Below are positions 1 through 9,942 of a stretch of DNA of 64,000 nucleotides, in pieces. Both the position numbers and the translations under genes were made by a program. Under the pieces are notes generated by a model, which worked only from the letters and a program-made list of their open reading frames with translations, searched no databases and was not told the DNA's origin. Position 1 is the stretch's first letter. Each line of letters begins with the position of its first letter. The stretch spans positions 930,001-994,000 of the forward strand of contig NZ_JAUSXQ010000001.1 in assembly GCF_030816115.1 (NCBI RefSeq), written 5' to 3'. This DNA is from Chryseobacterium sp. W4I1. Its GTDB lineage: Bacteria; Bacteroidota; Bacteroidia; Flavobacteriales; Weeksellaceae.

Positions 1-751
1 GCGCCATTGTACAGCACCACATAAAATTCCCGGCAGCGTCATAATTAAAATCATCAGCCAGCACTTTTGGAGCCGTTTCCTGAAGGCTGATCAGGATGCT
101 TTCTGCAATTCTTTCCTGAAGATCCGCAGAAGAAGGTGCCGTCATATACTGTTCCAGCACATGAGTGTAAGCATCTGTAATTCCGTTCACGATCTGGTTT
201 TTAGGAATTGTTCTGATCACTTCAGGATCTAAAACTGAAAACTGTGGGAAAAGCCCTGGTCCGCCTGAAGATAATTTTTCATTGGTTTCTCTTCTCGAAA
301 TCACATATCCTGAATTCATTTCAGAACCAGTTGCCGGCAATGTCAGGATACTTCCGAAAGGCATTCCCTTGCCTTCAAATGTTCTTACTGAATTTTTAAG
401 AATTTCCCAAGGCTCACCGTCATAGTTGGCAGCTGCTGAAAGGAATTTAGTTCCGTCGATTACAGATCCTCCGCCAACAGCAAGAAGATAATTAATATTT
501 TTTTCTTTGATAAAGCTTAAAGCATTCACCAGAACTTCATATTCAGGATTGGCAGGAATACCTCCGAACTCATACAGATCATGATCTTTCAAGGCTTCTT
601 TTACCTGATCGTAAACACCGTTGTTCTTGATGCTTCCGCCACCGTAAATCATTAATATTTTGGCATCTTTTGGAACCTCACGGGAGATTTTAGCGATCTC
701 ACCTTTTCCAAAAAGTATTTTTGTCGGATTTTTAAATTCGAAATTAAGCAT
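1..751 (-). CDS. yqhD: Iron-containing alcohol dehydrogenase, YqhD-like (3' end beyond window)
   Basis: The minus-strand frame starts at ATG 751 and runs off the left edge, giving about 250 residues of a family usually near 385. I translated it by hand. It begins MLNFEFKNPTKILFGKGEI. It carries AVGGGSVIDGTKF, the NADP-binding glycine loop typical of E. coli YqhD, and GITDAYTHVLEQY, where the Asp and the His four residues later are the first two metal ligands. YqhD-type enzymes are cytosolic NADPH-dependent aldehyde reductases that remove short-chain and lipid-peroxidation aldehydes. The remaining metal-binding histidines lie outside the window. The family is clear; the physiological substrate is inferred. 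Confidence 0.88.
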   Translation of the reverse strand, partial: MLNFEFKNPTKILFGKGEIAKISREVPKDAKILMIYGGGSIKNNGVYDQVKEALKDHDLYEFGGIPANPEYEVLVNALSFIKEKNINYLLAVGGGSVIDGTKFLSAAANYDGEPWEILKNSVRTFEGKGMPFGSILTLPATGSEMNSGYVISRRETNEKLSSGGPGLFPQFSVLDPEVIRTIPKNQIVNGITDAYTHVLEQYMTAPSSADLQERIAESILISLQETAPKVLADDFNYDAAGNFMWCCTMA

Positions 752-900
752 TGTTGTAAATTTATTAGATTCAAATTTACGCATTGCATTATGAAAATTG
801 AGTTAATGAAATTCTAAAATTACTATCAGAGTCTTTTATAATAACAATTTAAAATATACCTGTTTTTGCTTGGGGACACTGTTGATTTTTATTTACCCCT

Positions 901-1521
901 TTATTGTATTGGGGAAACACTTGGATTGCAATTTTCACTTTTAAAATAGACACCCTTATTTGTAGATTCCAGTTTTCCGGTTCTTCTGTTGATTTTTATA
1001 AAGTAAGATTCTTTCATTTCCGGACAGCCTTTAGACTTTGAGACATACAGATAAATATGCTTATCTTCAATCTTATAGGAGCCACTCAGTTTATTGCTGG
1101 TATCTATTATAAAGCCATAAGTTTGGGCCAATAAAATAGCTTCCGGAAGATTGTCAACTGTTCCGATGAAATCTCTCAGTTGTTGTTCGTTGGAGAAATA
1201 GACGGACCGGTCTTTTTTGCAGGCAAGAATATAGGAAAAACATCGGTTGCCCATACATTGCTGGAAGAAGCCTTTCTCAGGAAGAGGTTCGTTGATGGTC
1301 ATAAAATCCGGCATCTGACTTTCATAAATCACAGCCTTTTCAGGATCTGGATCATTAGTAAGGACTCTCCAGTAACCATATTCTTTATCCGGAACAATGA
1401 ACGGATACAAATATTCAGCATTATCCAGAATATCCGGAATTTTTTTGAAATCGGCGGGAACTGTATTTTGGGAAAGTAATAAACCCGAAATTAGAAAAAA
1501 AATGATCGAAATAATTTTCAT
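901..1521 (-). CDS. Secreted hypothetical protein
   Basis: I do not recognise the family. The frame could open at 1542 with TTG, but ATG 1521 gives a clean signal peptide (MKIISIIFFLISGLLLSQN), so that start is preferred; the product is about 206 residues. After the signal peptide the protein is soluble and mixed in composition, with six cysteines in the mature part (for example QQCMGNRC and ILACKK) that suggest a disulfide-stabilised periplasmic fold. It lies 34 bases downstream of the lipoprotein gene on the same strand and may be co-transcribed with it. Envelope location is inferred from the signal peptide only. Confidence 0.7.
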   Translation of the reverse strand: MKIISIIFFLISGLLLSQNTVPADFKKIPDILDNAEYLYPFIVPDKEYGYWRVLTNDPDPEKAVIYESQMPDFMTINEPLPEKGFFQQCMGNRCFSYILACKKDRSVYFSNEQQLRDFIGTVDNLPEAILLAQTYGFIIDTSNKLSGSYKIEDKHIYLYVSKSKGCPEMKESYFIKINRRTGKLESTNKGVYFKSENCNPSVSPIQ

Positions 1522-1554
1522 ACTTATTATTTTTAATAACATTAAGAATTTTAT

Positions 1555-1959
1555 CTATTGCAGTACAATTTTATAATATCCTTTTTCGTCTGTTACATCA
1601 ATACCTACGCCGGTAAATGTTAATTTATTGATCTGATAGCCATCACAACCTCCTTTAAATTCTGACGACTGTATAGAAAAATCAAAACTTTTAACATTAG
1701 ATTGGAAAGTATATTTTTTTATCCCGTTATAAGCACCAACATTTTCTAAAATAACCATATCCTCGGATGTTTTGGTTAATTGTATCCCCACCTGATTTTC
1801 ATCTTTAATTGAATACATAGTAAGTGTTCCATTGGTGATCAGATTCTCATCATTAGAGTTAACAAATTTGAACGCTATCGTTTGAGGAGCATTATAGCAA
1901 TCTTCGCCGCAAGCTGTTAAGGTAAAGGCCATTAAAATGAATATGAATATATTTTTCAT
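1555..1959 (-). CDS. Small lipoprotein, hypothetical
   Basis: This encodes 134 residues starting MKNIFIFILMAFTLTACGED. LTAC is a lipobox, so Cys17 is probably lipidated by Lgt and cleaved by LspA. The rest is beta-rich in appearance and has no motif I recognise. It sits between two other small envelope proteins on the same strand. The lipoprotein assignment is well supported; the function is unknown. Confidence 0.72.
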   Translation of the reverse strand: MKNIFIFILMAFTLTACGEDCYNAPQTIAFKFVNSNDENLITNGTLTMYSIKDENQVGIQLTKTSEDMVILENVGAYNGIKKYTFQSNVKSFDFSIQSSEFKGGCDGYQINKLTFTGVGIDVTDEKGYYKIVLQ

Positions 1960-2060
1960 TGGATCAGTTTCTGTGAAAAGTAAAATTAGTCAATAAACGG
2001 TTCTATGCAAAATTATAATAAGCCTGAGTTGTTATTACCCCGAATGTTCCGGGAAATAGT

Positions 2061-2825
2061 TTACCGATTGTCACTTGCTGTTGAAGGAGTATACAGCATA
2101 TGTTCTGCAAACGGAACAATTTTATTATGTTCAATTTTTCCTTTGATATAGACCGAATCTCCATTTCTGAAGACATATTCTTTCACTAAAATATTTTTTA
2201 AACCTTTATAAGAATGATAATAATTCTTGATCCACGGATGAACATTTCTCAGTGCATCCATTTTTAGGTTTTCTGAAGTTTTATAAACCCTTATATGATA
2301 TATTTCACTGGGCTTTGCACTGTAGATATCTTTGGTGAAATGAGTTTCTCCACCACCAAGGCTGTCCATAATGCATAATTTAAAATCAATGGGATACAAT
2401 TTACCGTTGACTGAAAGCTTTGTTCCTTTTGGATATCCCGCAACCATATTATAGTCGAAATTTTCATAAGTTTTATACTTGCCGTATTGGGCTTCATCTG
2501 AAGCTAGATAAGATTTTACATTACCAACACGCAAGAGATAAAGGGCCGCCTCTTCCCCGGATGCGGGTGAAGTTATCGTTTGATCCGTATAGACTGCGCA
2601 TTTCAAAACAGGAAGAGCATCGATTGCTTTTTTCTGCTCGTACCTTTCCAGATTGGCGTTTTGTATGTTACTAATTCCACTGAAAGCAAAGGACCAGAAG
2701 CCCATAAACATAGCTATAGCAACCAAAATAAATAGCGAAAAAACAATGAGGATAATTTTTAAACCTTTCTTGTCGACGTTAGCCCCGTTTGTATTGATAT
2801 TGGCTTTGAAATTGAATTTGATCAT
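2061..2825 (-). CDS. Single-pass membrane protein, hypothetical
   Basis: ATG 2825 is chosen because the frame beyond it opens only with TTG. The product is about 254 residues. One strong transmembrane helix (GLKIILIVFSLFILVAIAMFMGFW) lies near residues 22-45, followed by a long extracytoplasmic or cytoplasmic domain. The C-terminal stretch EYVFRNGDSVYIKGKIE recalls the membrane-anchored GIDE-type fold found in some bacterial and mitochondrial membrane proteins, but this resemblance is weak and made by eye. No catalytic motif is visible. It is divergent from ppc, and the 130-base gap between them holds the ppc promoter. Confidence 0.6.
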   Translation of the reverse strand: MIKFNFKANINTNGANVDKKGLKIILIVFSLFILVAIAMFMGFWSFAFSGISNIQNANLERYEQKKAIDALPVLKCAVYTDQTITSPASGEEAALYLLRVGNVKSYLASDEAQYGKYKTYENFDYNMVAGYPKGTKLSVNGKLYPIDFKLCIMDSLGGGETHFTKDIYSAKPSEIYHIRVYKTSENLKMDALRNVHPWIKNYYHSYKGLKNILVKEYVFRNGDSVYIKGKIEHNKIVPFAEHMLYTPSTASDNR

Positions 2826-2943
2826 GGAAACAGAAAACTTAAGCGCCAAAACTAATTAATTTTCTTAAAAAACAGTAGAATAATTTTATTCATGGCACTT
2901 TATTTTTTTGTCATTTGTCAATTAATTTAATGCCAAAATCCAT

Positions 2944-2951
2944 TACATTTG
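2944..2951 (+). promoter_or_regulatory. Candidate -7 element of ppc (TACATTTG)
   Basis: TACATTTG matches the Bacteroidetes -7 consensus TAnnTTTG exactly. It ends only four bases before the ppc ATG at 2956, so a transcript would begin at or just after the start codon. The best TTG upstream (2915-2917) is 26 bases away, longer than usual, which lowers confidence. Confidence 0.45.
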
Positions 2952-2955
2952 TTAT

Positions 2956-5490
2956 ATGATACACGACCAACGAGCAGAAAAATTCAGGCAGATCGTGGAG
3001 AATAAATTCCAGATCTACAATTCATTATTTATGAGCCTGCCTTATGATAAAATGACTAATATCGGGATGCTTCTTCCCTTCCTTTATGAGGAAAGCCGAA
3101 ACGGATATGAAGAAGGCAAGACCCCTGAGGGAATTGTCGAAGATTTTTTTAAAAACCATACAGACCTTCAGACTGAAGAGCAGAAATTAGAGCTGCTTTT
3201 TAAAATCATACAGTATATAGAAAGACAGGTGGTTTTGTTTGACAGTATTGAAGATGCTGCATTCCCGAACCTCCACTCCGAAAGTGATAGCGGAACAGTG
3301 ACTAATCTTTTTGAGCGTTCATACCAGGATCACAAACTTGAAAAAGTACGTGAGAAATTGAAAGATTTTACGGTGAAAGTTGTGTTTACAGCACACCCAA
3401 CGCAGTTTTATCCAAGTTCTGTGCAACGGATTATTCAGGATTTGAGAGGAGCTATTACCGGTGATTCTGTGACGCAGATCGATATGCTTCTGCAGCAGTT
3501 GGGGAAAACACCTTTCGTTAATAAAGAAAAGCCGACTCCCATCGATGAAGCATTAAGTATTATCTCTTATTTAAGATATGTTTATTACGATACCATCGGA
3601 GAGCTGTTTACTAAGATCAAGAAAACCTTTGGAAACAGTCATTTTCACCTCCATGAAGATATTATCCAGCTTGGTTTCTGGCCGGGCGGCGATAGAGACG
3701 GAAACCCGTTTGTAACCGCTGATGTTACCAAAAGAGTGGCTGAAGAACTCCGTTCAGCGATCCTGAAATCCTATTACAGTCATTTAAAATTCATCAGAAG
3801 AAGATTAAGCTTCAGGGGCGTTTCTGAAGTTCTGACACAATTAAGTGATGAACTTTATGGTGCAATCTTCAACGGTAATATAATCACAGCAGAAGATATC
3901 CTGAAAAAAGCAGACGAAGCAGAAAAAATACTGATTAATGAACATAATTCTCTGTTTTTAGATCTTCTGTCTAATTTCAGAGACCGTGTAAAAATTTTCG
4001 GGACCCATTTTGCTACATTGGATATCCGCCAGGACAGCAGGATCCATCAAAAAGTGATTGATGAGGTTTTCACAAAAGTATACGGTGCCATTGAGGCCAG
4101 TGAAGAAGAAAAATTCAATAAACTGATCCAGATTGGTGAAAAAGTCGATGCAGATCAGTTTGAAGATATTGTAAAAGATACTTTATTGACTGTCTGCCAG
4201 GTTTCCGAAATTCAGGATCTGAACGGACAAAGAGGAATGAACCGCTACATTATTTCTAATTCCGATGCTGTAAAAGATGTCATGAATGTATATGCATTCT
4301 TTAAAATCTGCGGTTATCAGGATGAAGAGATCAAAATGGATATTGTTCCGCTTTTTGAAACGATGGAAGGTTTGGCCAATTCAGAAAATGTAATGAACGA
4401 GCTGTATCAGAATCCTGTCTACAAAAAGCATCTTCAAAGCAGAGGAAACCAGCAGACGATCATGCTTGGATTTTCAGACGGAACGAAAGATGGAGGCTAT
4501 TTGAAAGCAAACTGGGAGATTTATAAGGCTAAAGAGGTCTTAACTAAACTTTCCGTTCAGAATGGAATTAAAGTCGTATTTTTTGACGGCAGAGGTGGTC
4601 CGCCGGCAAGAGGAGGTGGAAAAACACATGACTTCTATGCTTCACAGGGAAATACCATTGCCAATAATAAAATAGAGCTCACCATTCAGGGACAGACGAT
4701 CACAAGCATTTTTGGAAATAAAGAACAGGCCAAATACAATTTTGAACAGTTGCTGACTGCCGGTGTTGAAAATGATGTTTTTAAAAATTCTAAGAAAGAC
4801 CTTACAGAAAAAGAAAGAAAGCTGATTGCCGAGTTGGCAGATATTAGTTATAAAAAATATTCAGACCTCAAAGCGCACCCCATGTTTGTCCCATATCTTC
4901 AGGAGATGAGCACACTGGAATACTATGGGAAAACAAATATCGGAAGCCGACCGTCCAAAAGAGGAAACGGTAGCGAACTGAAGTTTGAAGATCTTAGAGC
5001 AATTCCGTTTGTAGGCTCATGGTCTCAGCTGAAGCAGAATGTTCCCGGATTTTTCGGGTTTGGATTTGCTATGCAGCAGATGAAAGAGCAGGGAAGAATG
5101 GAAGAGGTGAAAGAACTGTATAAAGGCTCGGATTTCTTTAAAACTTTGGTGCTGAATTCAATGATGAGTATGAATAAATCTTATTTTCCATTGACGTATT
5201 ACATTAAGAATAATCCAAAATTCGGGGCGTTCTGGAATGTGCTTTTTGATGAATTTACACTTTCCAGAGATATTATGCTTGAACTTACCGGATTCAAAAT
5301 GCTGCAGGAAGAAGATCCGCTTTCAAGAAAATCGGTGAAGATCCGTGAGAAAATAGTACTTCCATTGCTAAGCATCCAGCAATATGCGCTGATGAAGATT
5401 CAGAAAGGAGAAGGAAATAAAGAAGCTTATGAAAAACTGGTGACCAGATCCTTATTCGGAAATATTAATGCGAGCAGAAACTCAGCTTAA
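2956..5490 (+). CDS. ppc: Phosphoenolpyruvate carboxylase
   Basis: This cytosolic enzyme carboxylates PEP with bicarbonate to oxaloacetate, an anaplerotic feed of the TCA cycle. The 844-residue protein is slightly shorter than the E. coli enzyme (883). It has VVFTAHPTQ around residues 142-150 (the family's VLTAHPTE with catalytic His147; Glu is replaced by Gln), GFWPGGDRDGNPF near 240-252, the mobile loop FFDGRGGPPARGGG near 541-555 and GSRPSKR near 662. The second loop departs from the common FHGRGGTVGRGG form but keeps the arginines and glycines. It is monocistronic, with an intrinsic terminator directly downstream. Confidence 0.95.
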   Translation: MIHDQRAEKFRQIVENKFQIYNSLFMSLPYDKMTNIGMLLPFLYEESRNGYEEGKTPEGIVEDFFKNHTDLQTEEQKLELLFKIIQYIERQVVLFDSIEDAAFPNLHSESDSGTVTNLFERSYQDHKLEKVREKLKDFTVKVVFTAHPTQFYPSSVQRIIQDLRGAITGDSVTQIDMLLQQLGKTPFVNKEKPTPIDEALSIISYLRYVYYDTIGELFTKIKKTFGNSHFHLHEDIIQLGFWPGGDRDGNPFVTADVTKRVAEELRSAILKSYYSHLKFIRRRLSFRGVSEVLTQLSDELYGAIFNGNIITAEDILKKADEAEKILINEHNSLFLDLLSNFRDRVKIFGTHFATLDIRQDSRIHQKVIDEVFTKVYGAIEASEEEKFNKLIQIGEKVDADQFEDIVKDTLLTVCQVSEIQDLNGQRGMNRYIISNSDAVKDVMNVYAFFKICGYQDEEIKMDIVPLFETMEGLANSENVMNELYQNPVYKKHLQSRGNQQTIMLGFSDGTKDGGYLKANWEIYKAKEVLTKLSVQNGIKVVFFDGRGGPPARGGGKTHDFYASQGNTIANNKIELTIQGQTITSIFGNKEQAKYNFEQLLTAGVENDVFKNSKKDLTEKERKLIAELADISYKKYSDLKAHPMFVPYLQEMSTLEYYGKTNIGSRPSKRGNGSELKFEDLRAIPFVGSWSQLKQNVPGFFGFGFAMQQMKEQGRMEEVKELYKGSDFFKTLVLNSMMSMNKSYFPLTYYIKNNPKFGAFWNVLFDEFTLSRDIMLELTGFKMLQEEDPLSRKSVKIREKIVLPLLSIQQYALMKIQKGEGNKEAYEKLVTRSLFGNINASRNSA

Positions 5491-5497
5491 ATACACT

Positions 5498-5530
5498 TAA
5501 AACGCCTTTCATTGAAAGGCGTTTTTATTT
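5498..5530 (+). terminator. Intrinsic terminator after ppc
   Basis: The stem AAAACGCCTTT / AAAGGCGTTTT with loop CATTG is followed by a T-rich tract. It begins eight bases after the ppc stop and may also serve the convergent subtilase gene. Confidence 0.85.
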
Positions 5531-5575
5531 TTTAATACGTTCACAAATGTTTAATGAATCAGCTTCAATAAGAAA

Positions 5576-7180
5576 CTATTTTTTCAAGAATTTTTCATAA
5601 AAAACCTGATTCTTCGCCTGGATTTTCAAATAATAGGTGCCTTTTGGAAAATCTTCTACATTTATTGATTTTAAACCGGTGTTTTTTCTGATCAGCTTGC
5701 CTAAATTATCATAAACTTCAAGCCGTTGAACTTCACTTTCCGAAGCTATATTTAGAATGTTTTGGACAGGATTCGGGAAAATGGCAAACTTTTCTTTTTT
5801 TACGATCTCAGAAGTATTCAATACCTGATTGTAAAGGCCTCCAAAATTGAGGATACCATAACCCATCTGGTCTGTATGTCCCGGATAAAGGGAAGCGGTC
5901 TGTCTGAGTTTTGTTCTCATCAATTCCCTGTTCATCGAAGGAAAAGCCTGCATGAAACATGCAACACCGCCAGCAGCAATAGGGGTGGCAATAGAAGTTC
6001 CGCCTACTGAAGTTAATGTACTGTTAATAACCGTTGCAGAGGCTGTCCCTCTTGCGCTTCCGTCAGGTTTTACCACACCCGAAGCATTTGGTCCGTAAGA
6101 TGAAAATCCTGAAGAATTTCCCGTTGAGTCCACAGAGCCTATGCTGAATACTTTGGCATTATCTGCCGGAGTCATAATATAATGCCAGGTCTGAAGTCCT
6201 GAATTGCCGGCTGCAGCCAGCACAAAAATTCCTTTATCGGCAGCTATGCCAGCTGCTCTTGCAATGAATGAAGTATTTCCGTTCATATCGGAATAGGTAT
6301 AATTGTACCTTGTATCATCAAAAATATTATAGCCAAGAGAAGAGGTGATAATATCCACACCTTTTCTGTCTGCTTCTTCAGCTGCTTCTATCCAGTATAA
6401 TTCTTCTTCCGGAATTTCACCGACAGAATTTTCACTGCGGTACAGGTAAAAATCGGCATCCGGAGCCGATCCTACAAAAATATTTTCGATGTAGCCTCCC
6501 ATAGCTCCCAGTACTGCAGATCCATGATTACTAATGGAAGTATTGTATACATTATTTGTCTTGGTCACAAAATCATACACCGCTTTAATGTGATTATTGT
6601 TGCGCAGCCTTTCAAAAGCTGATCCTGTATTTACATAAGGAAAGCCGGCATCAATAACAGCAATGGAGATTCCTGTTCCTGTAAATCCTGCCAGATGAAG
6701 CGGTCTCAGATTGATCTGATCGATCTGTTCAGATCCTGAGCCATAATCAAAAATAGTCTGTGTTTTTTGAGTGTCAGAAGAAAAGTTCCATTTATTCTCA
6801 TGGCCATTTTTAGGAACTGAAGAAGCATTTCTGGCAAAACTTCCCACCGAAGATACATAAGGCAAGGCCTGCAAAGTTGCTATCTGTGCTTGTGTTGCAT
6901 TTACAGCTGCTCCGTTAAGCCATTTAGAATAATCGGTAACGGTAAAACCTAGATTTTGAAGATTCTGAATGTAAGACTGTTCAATAGGAGCATCCTGATC
7001 GTTTAGCGGAATACCCAGAGAAATCCGTCTGTTCAGGGATTTTTGAGTCAGTTCAGAAAGTGGATTGGCGTAAAAGGCTGCTTTATTCGGCTTGTCTGAA
7101 AAATAAACAAAAACAAGTTCTGTCTGTGCTGTGACGGCAGAGTAACCCGTTAGAAAACAAAAGAGTAAAAGTTTTTTCAT
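5576..7180 (-). CDS. Secreted subtilisin-like (S8) protease with T9SS sorting tail
   Basis: This 534-residue precursor has a signal peptide (MKKLLLFCFLTGYSAVTAQ), an inhibitor-like propeptide to about residue 120, and an S8 catalytic domain. Asp177 sits in AVIDAG, His219 in NHGSAV, the oxyanion Asn326 in AAAGNSG and Ser396 in GGTSIATP, so the full Asp-His-Ser triad is present. Residues from about 462 (KFAIFPNPVQN to the end KFLKK) form a type A T9SS C-terminal domain, which directs export across the outer membrane by the type IX machinery and is normally cleaved. It is divergent from the DegT aminotransferase gene. A role in extracellular protein breakdown is inferred from the family. Confidence 0.93.
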   Translation of the reverse strand: MKKLLLFCFLTGYSAVTAQTELVFVYFSDKPNKAAFYANPLSELTQKSLNRRISLGIPLNDQDAPIEQSYIQNLQNLGFTVTDYSKWLNGAAVNATQAQIATLQALPYVSSVGSFARNASSVPKNGHENKWNFSSDTQKTQTIFDYGSGSEQIDQINLRPLHLAGFTGTGISIAVIDAGFPYVNTGSAFERLRNNNHIKAVYDFVTKTNNVYNTSISNHGSAVLGAMGGYIENIFVGSAPDADFYLYRSENSVGEIPEEELYWIEAAEEADRKGVDIITSSLGYNIFDDTRYNYTYSDMNGNTSFIARAAGIAADKGIFVLAAAGNSGLQTWHYIMTPADNAKVFSIGSVDSTGNSSGFSSYGPNASGVVKPDGSARGTASATVINSTLTSVGGTSIATPIAAGGVACFMQAFPSMNRELMRTKLRQTASLYPGHTDQMGYGILNFGGLYNQVLNTSEIVKKEKFAIFPNPVQNILNIASESEVQRLEVYDNLGKLIRKNTGLKSINVEDFPKGTYYLKIQAKNQVFYEKFLKK

Positions 7181-7266
7181 GAAGTTATTTTATATAAAGA
7201 TAAAACAAAATCAATAAAATTTTTGATAGGATTTTAAATTCCTTATTTTTACACAAATATTTGTTT

Positions 7267-8392
7267 ATGAAAAAAATTCAGATGGTTGACTTGCAAAGTC
7301 AGTATTACAAAATAAAGAATGATGTAGATAATGCAGTTTTAAATGTAATGGATTCTGCGGCTTTTATCAATGGCCCTGAAGTAAAGTCTTTCCAGAATGA
7401 ATTGGAATCTTATTTAGATGTAAAACATGTGATCCCGTGTGCGAACGGTACAGATGCTTTACAAATCGCACTGATGGCTTTGGACCTGAAAGAAGGAGAC
7501 GAAGTAATCACAGCTGATTTCACTTTTGCCGCGACAGTAGAAGTTATTCATTTGCTTAAACTAAAATCTGTTTTGGTAGATGTAGATTACGATACATTCA
7601 CGATTTCTCCTGAAGAAATTAAAAAAGCAATTACACCTAAAACAAAGGCCATTATTCCGGTACATCTTTTCGGACAGTGTGCGAATATGGAAGAAATCTT
7701 AAAAATTGCTGAAGAGCATAACCTTTTTGTGATTGAAGATAATGCCCAGGCAATAGGTGCACAATATACATTCTCTGACGGAACTGAGAAATATGCAGGA
7801 ACCATGGCAACTGTAGGAACAACGTCATTTTTTCCTTCAAAAAATTTAGGATGCTATGGTGATGGAGGTGCTATTTTTACCAATAATGATGAATTGGCAC
7901 ACCGTCTAAGAGGAATTGTGAATCACGGGATGTATGAAAGATATTATCATGATGAGGTAGGCGTGAATTCAAGATTAGACAGTATTCAGGCTGCGGTTTT
8001 GAGAAAAAAAACTTCCTCACCTGGATTCTTATAACGAAGCGAGAAGAAAAGCTGCGGATTATTATGATGAGGCTTTTGCAGGTATTGCAGATATTGCAAC
8101 TCCAAAAAGGTCTGAAAATTCCACTCACGTATTTCATCAGTATACTTTGAGAATCCTGAACGGAAAACGTAACGAGCTTCAAAAATTCCTTACGGAAAAA
8201 GAAATTCCGGCAATGATTTATTATCCGGTAGCATTAAGAAAGCAGAAAGCTTATTTTCAGGAAAGCAATGATGCCGATTTTGTAAATACGGATAAGCTTC
8301 TTGATCAGGTGGTATCTCTTCCAATGCATACAGAATTAGATGAAGAGCAGCTGAAGTATATTACGGATGCGGTATTGGAGTTTATGGGATAA
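7267..8392 (+). CDS. DegT/DnrJ/EryC1/StrS sugar aminotransferase (single-base frameshift)
   Basis: This PLP-dependent enzyme transfers an amino group to a keto-sugar nucleotide, usually for lipopolysaccharide or capsule sugars. ATG 7267 is used because the frame two codons earlier opens with TTG. Lys192 in FFPSKNLGCYGDGG is the expected PLP lysine and Asp158 in VIEDNAQ contacts the PLP ring nitrogen. Reading breaks at a run of eight A (8004-8011). Removing one A restores RKKLPHLDSYNEARRKA and a 374-residue protein of normal length ending LEFMG. A sequencing error is likely. It is clustered with galE and a cytidylyltransferase-like gene, which supports a surface-polysaccharide role. Confidence 0.88.
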
Positions 8393-8398
8393 AATCGG

Positions 8399-8809
8399 AT
8401 GAATAAAAGACTTTTTGAAAAGAAGGTAGTGTTTTATTTAGCAGTAGTGGTTAGTTTTTTACTACTTCTGTTTTCATTCACTGCAGTAATTTCTACATTT
8501 AATAATTTTACAGTACTTAAATTATTATTTACTTCTTTATCACTGATTCTTAATTTATTTGCTTTTATTAATTTATTAGAAAAATATAACAGAGCTATTT
8601 TATTTCTTAATATTAGTTTATGCTTATTTATTATTTTATCTGGAATGGCTGCATTAACTGAGATTTTAGCTCATGGTTTCTCTCGTGGCTATGGTAGCTG
8701 TAGATATGCATTATTATTTATAGCAGTTTTAATAATTTTTAATAAATATAAAGTCAAAAAAGGTAAATCAGAAAACGAAATAGAAGAAATAGGAAAACAC
8801 AACGATTAA
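8399..8809 (+). CDS. Small integral membrane protein, hypothetical
   Basis: This encodes 136 residues with about four hydrophobic helices (residues 10-30, 38-57, 64-82 and 100-117) and a lysine/glutamate-rich tail. No family is recognised. It starts six bases after the aminotransferase stop and ends 15 bases before galE, so it is probably co-transcribed with both. Its base composition is clearly more AT-rich than its neighbours (long TTTATT runs). That could reflect recent acquisition, or simply the codons of a Leu/Ile/Phe-rich membrane protein. Confidence 0.62.
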   Translation: MNKRLFEKKVVFYLAVVVSFLLLLFSFTAVISTFNNFTVLKLLFTSLSLILNLFAFINLLEKYNRAILFLNISLCLFIILSGMAALTEILAHGFSRGYGSCRYALLFIAVLIIFNKYKVKKGKSENEIEEIGKHND

Positions 8810-8824
8810 AAAAAATATTAGAAA

Positions 8825-9845
8825 ATGGCAGTACTTGTTACGGGAGGACTTGGATATATTGGTTCCCACACAGTGGTAGAGCTTATCAATAACGGCTTTG
8901 AAGTGGTTATTGTAGATGATCTGTCCAACTCAGAAAGGTTTATTTTAAAAAATATTGAGGAAATTACAGGCAAGAAACCTGCTTTTTATCCTTTTGATTT
9001 AAGACGCAAAGAGCTTCTTACTCAGGTTTTTGATGCCCATAAGATCGAAGGATGTATCAATTTTGCAGCTTCCAAAGCAGTAGGAGAGAGCCAGGTAAAA
9101 CCTGTAGATTATTATGAAAATAATTTATTTACCCTGATCAATATCCTTCAGGAATTTAAAGAAAGAGGAATTTCAAATTTCATTTTCAGTTCTTCCTGCA
9201 CCGTGTATGGACAGGCAGAGAAAATGCCTATCGATGAAAATACTCCGTTGAAAATGCCTGAAAGCGTTTACGGAAAAACAAAACAGATGGGAGAAGAAAT
9301 TCTGATTGATTTCGCAAAAGCATATCACCGGAAAATTTCTCTTTTAAGATACTTTAATCCAATTGGGGCACATCCATCAGGGAAACTGGGCGAACTTCCA
9401 ATAGGAGTTCCCAATAATCTCATTCCTTACGTTACGCAAACGGCAGCAGGAATCCGTGAGAAACTAAATATCTGGGGAGATGATTATGATACAATAGATG
9501 GAACTGCGGGTTCGTGATTATATTTATGTTGTAGATTTGGCTAAAGCTCACGTAAGTGCGCTTCAAAAACTAATGCAGAGTAATGAAGGAACGTTGATCG
9601 ATATATTTAACCTGGGAACAGGAAAAGGCTCGTCCGTATTGGAAGTGGTAAAAGCTTTTGAAACAGCTAATGATGTTAAAGTTCCTTACCAGATCTGCCC
9701 ACGCAGAGAAGGTGATATTACCATAGCTTATGCTAATGCTGATAAGGCTGAAAAAGAACTTCAGTGGAAGTCTGAGACTTCTCTGGAAGAATCTTTGAGA
9801 ACAGTCTGGAAATGGCAGGAATATTTGGCTGCACAAACCGTCTAA
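8825..9845 (+). CDS. galE: UDP-glucose 4-epimerase (single-base frameshift)
   Basis: GalE interconverts UDP-glucose and UDP-galactose using tightly bound NAD in the cytosol. The N-terminal TGGLGYIGSH is the Rossmann nucleotide loop, and Ser124 with Tyr149-x3-Lys153 (SVYGKTK) forms the extended-SDR catalytic set. RYFNPIGAHPSG is typical of GalE. The frame breaks at GGG 9508-9510. Deleting one G joins DGTA to VRDYIYVVDLA and gives a 339-residue protein, the family's usual size. A second frame beginning at 9498 is only the downstream half. A sequence error is the best explanation. Confidence 0.93.
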
Positions 9846-9942
9846 GAAACATAAAAACAGTTATAAAATAAATCACAAAATAACCTTCCTCTCAATCTAT
9901 AATGATTGTTGCAGTGGAGTTTTAATTTAAATTTTTATTAAT

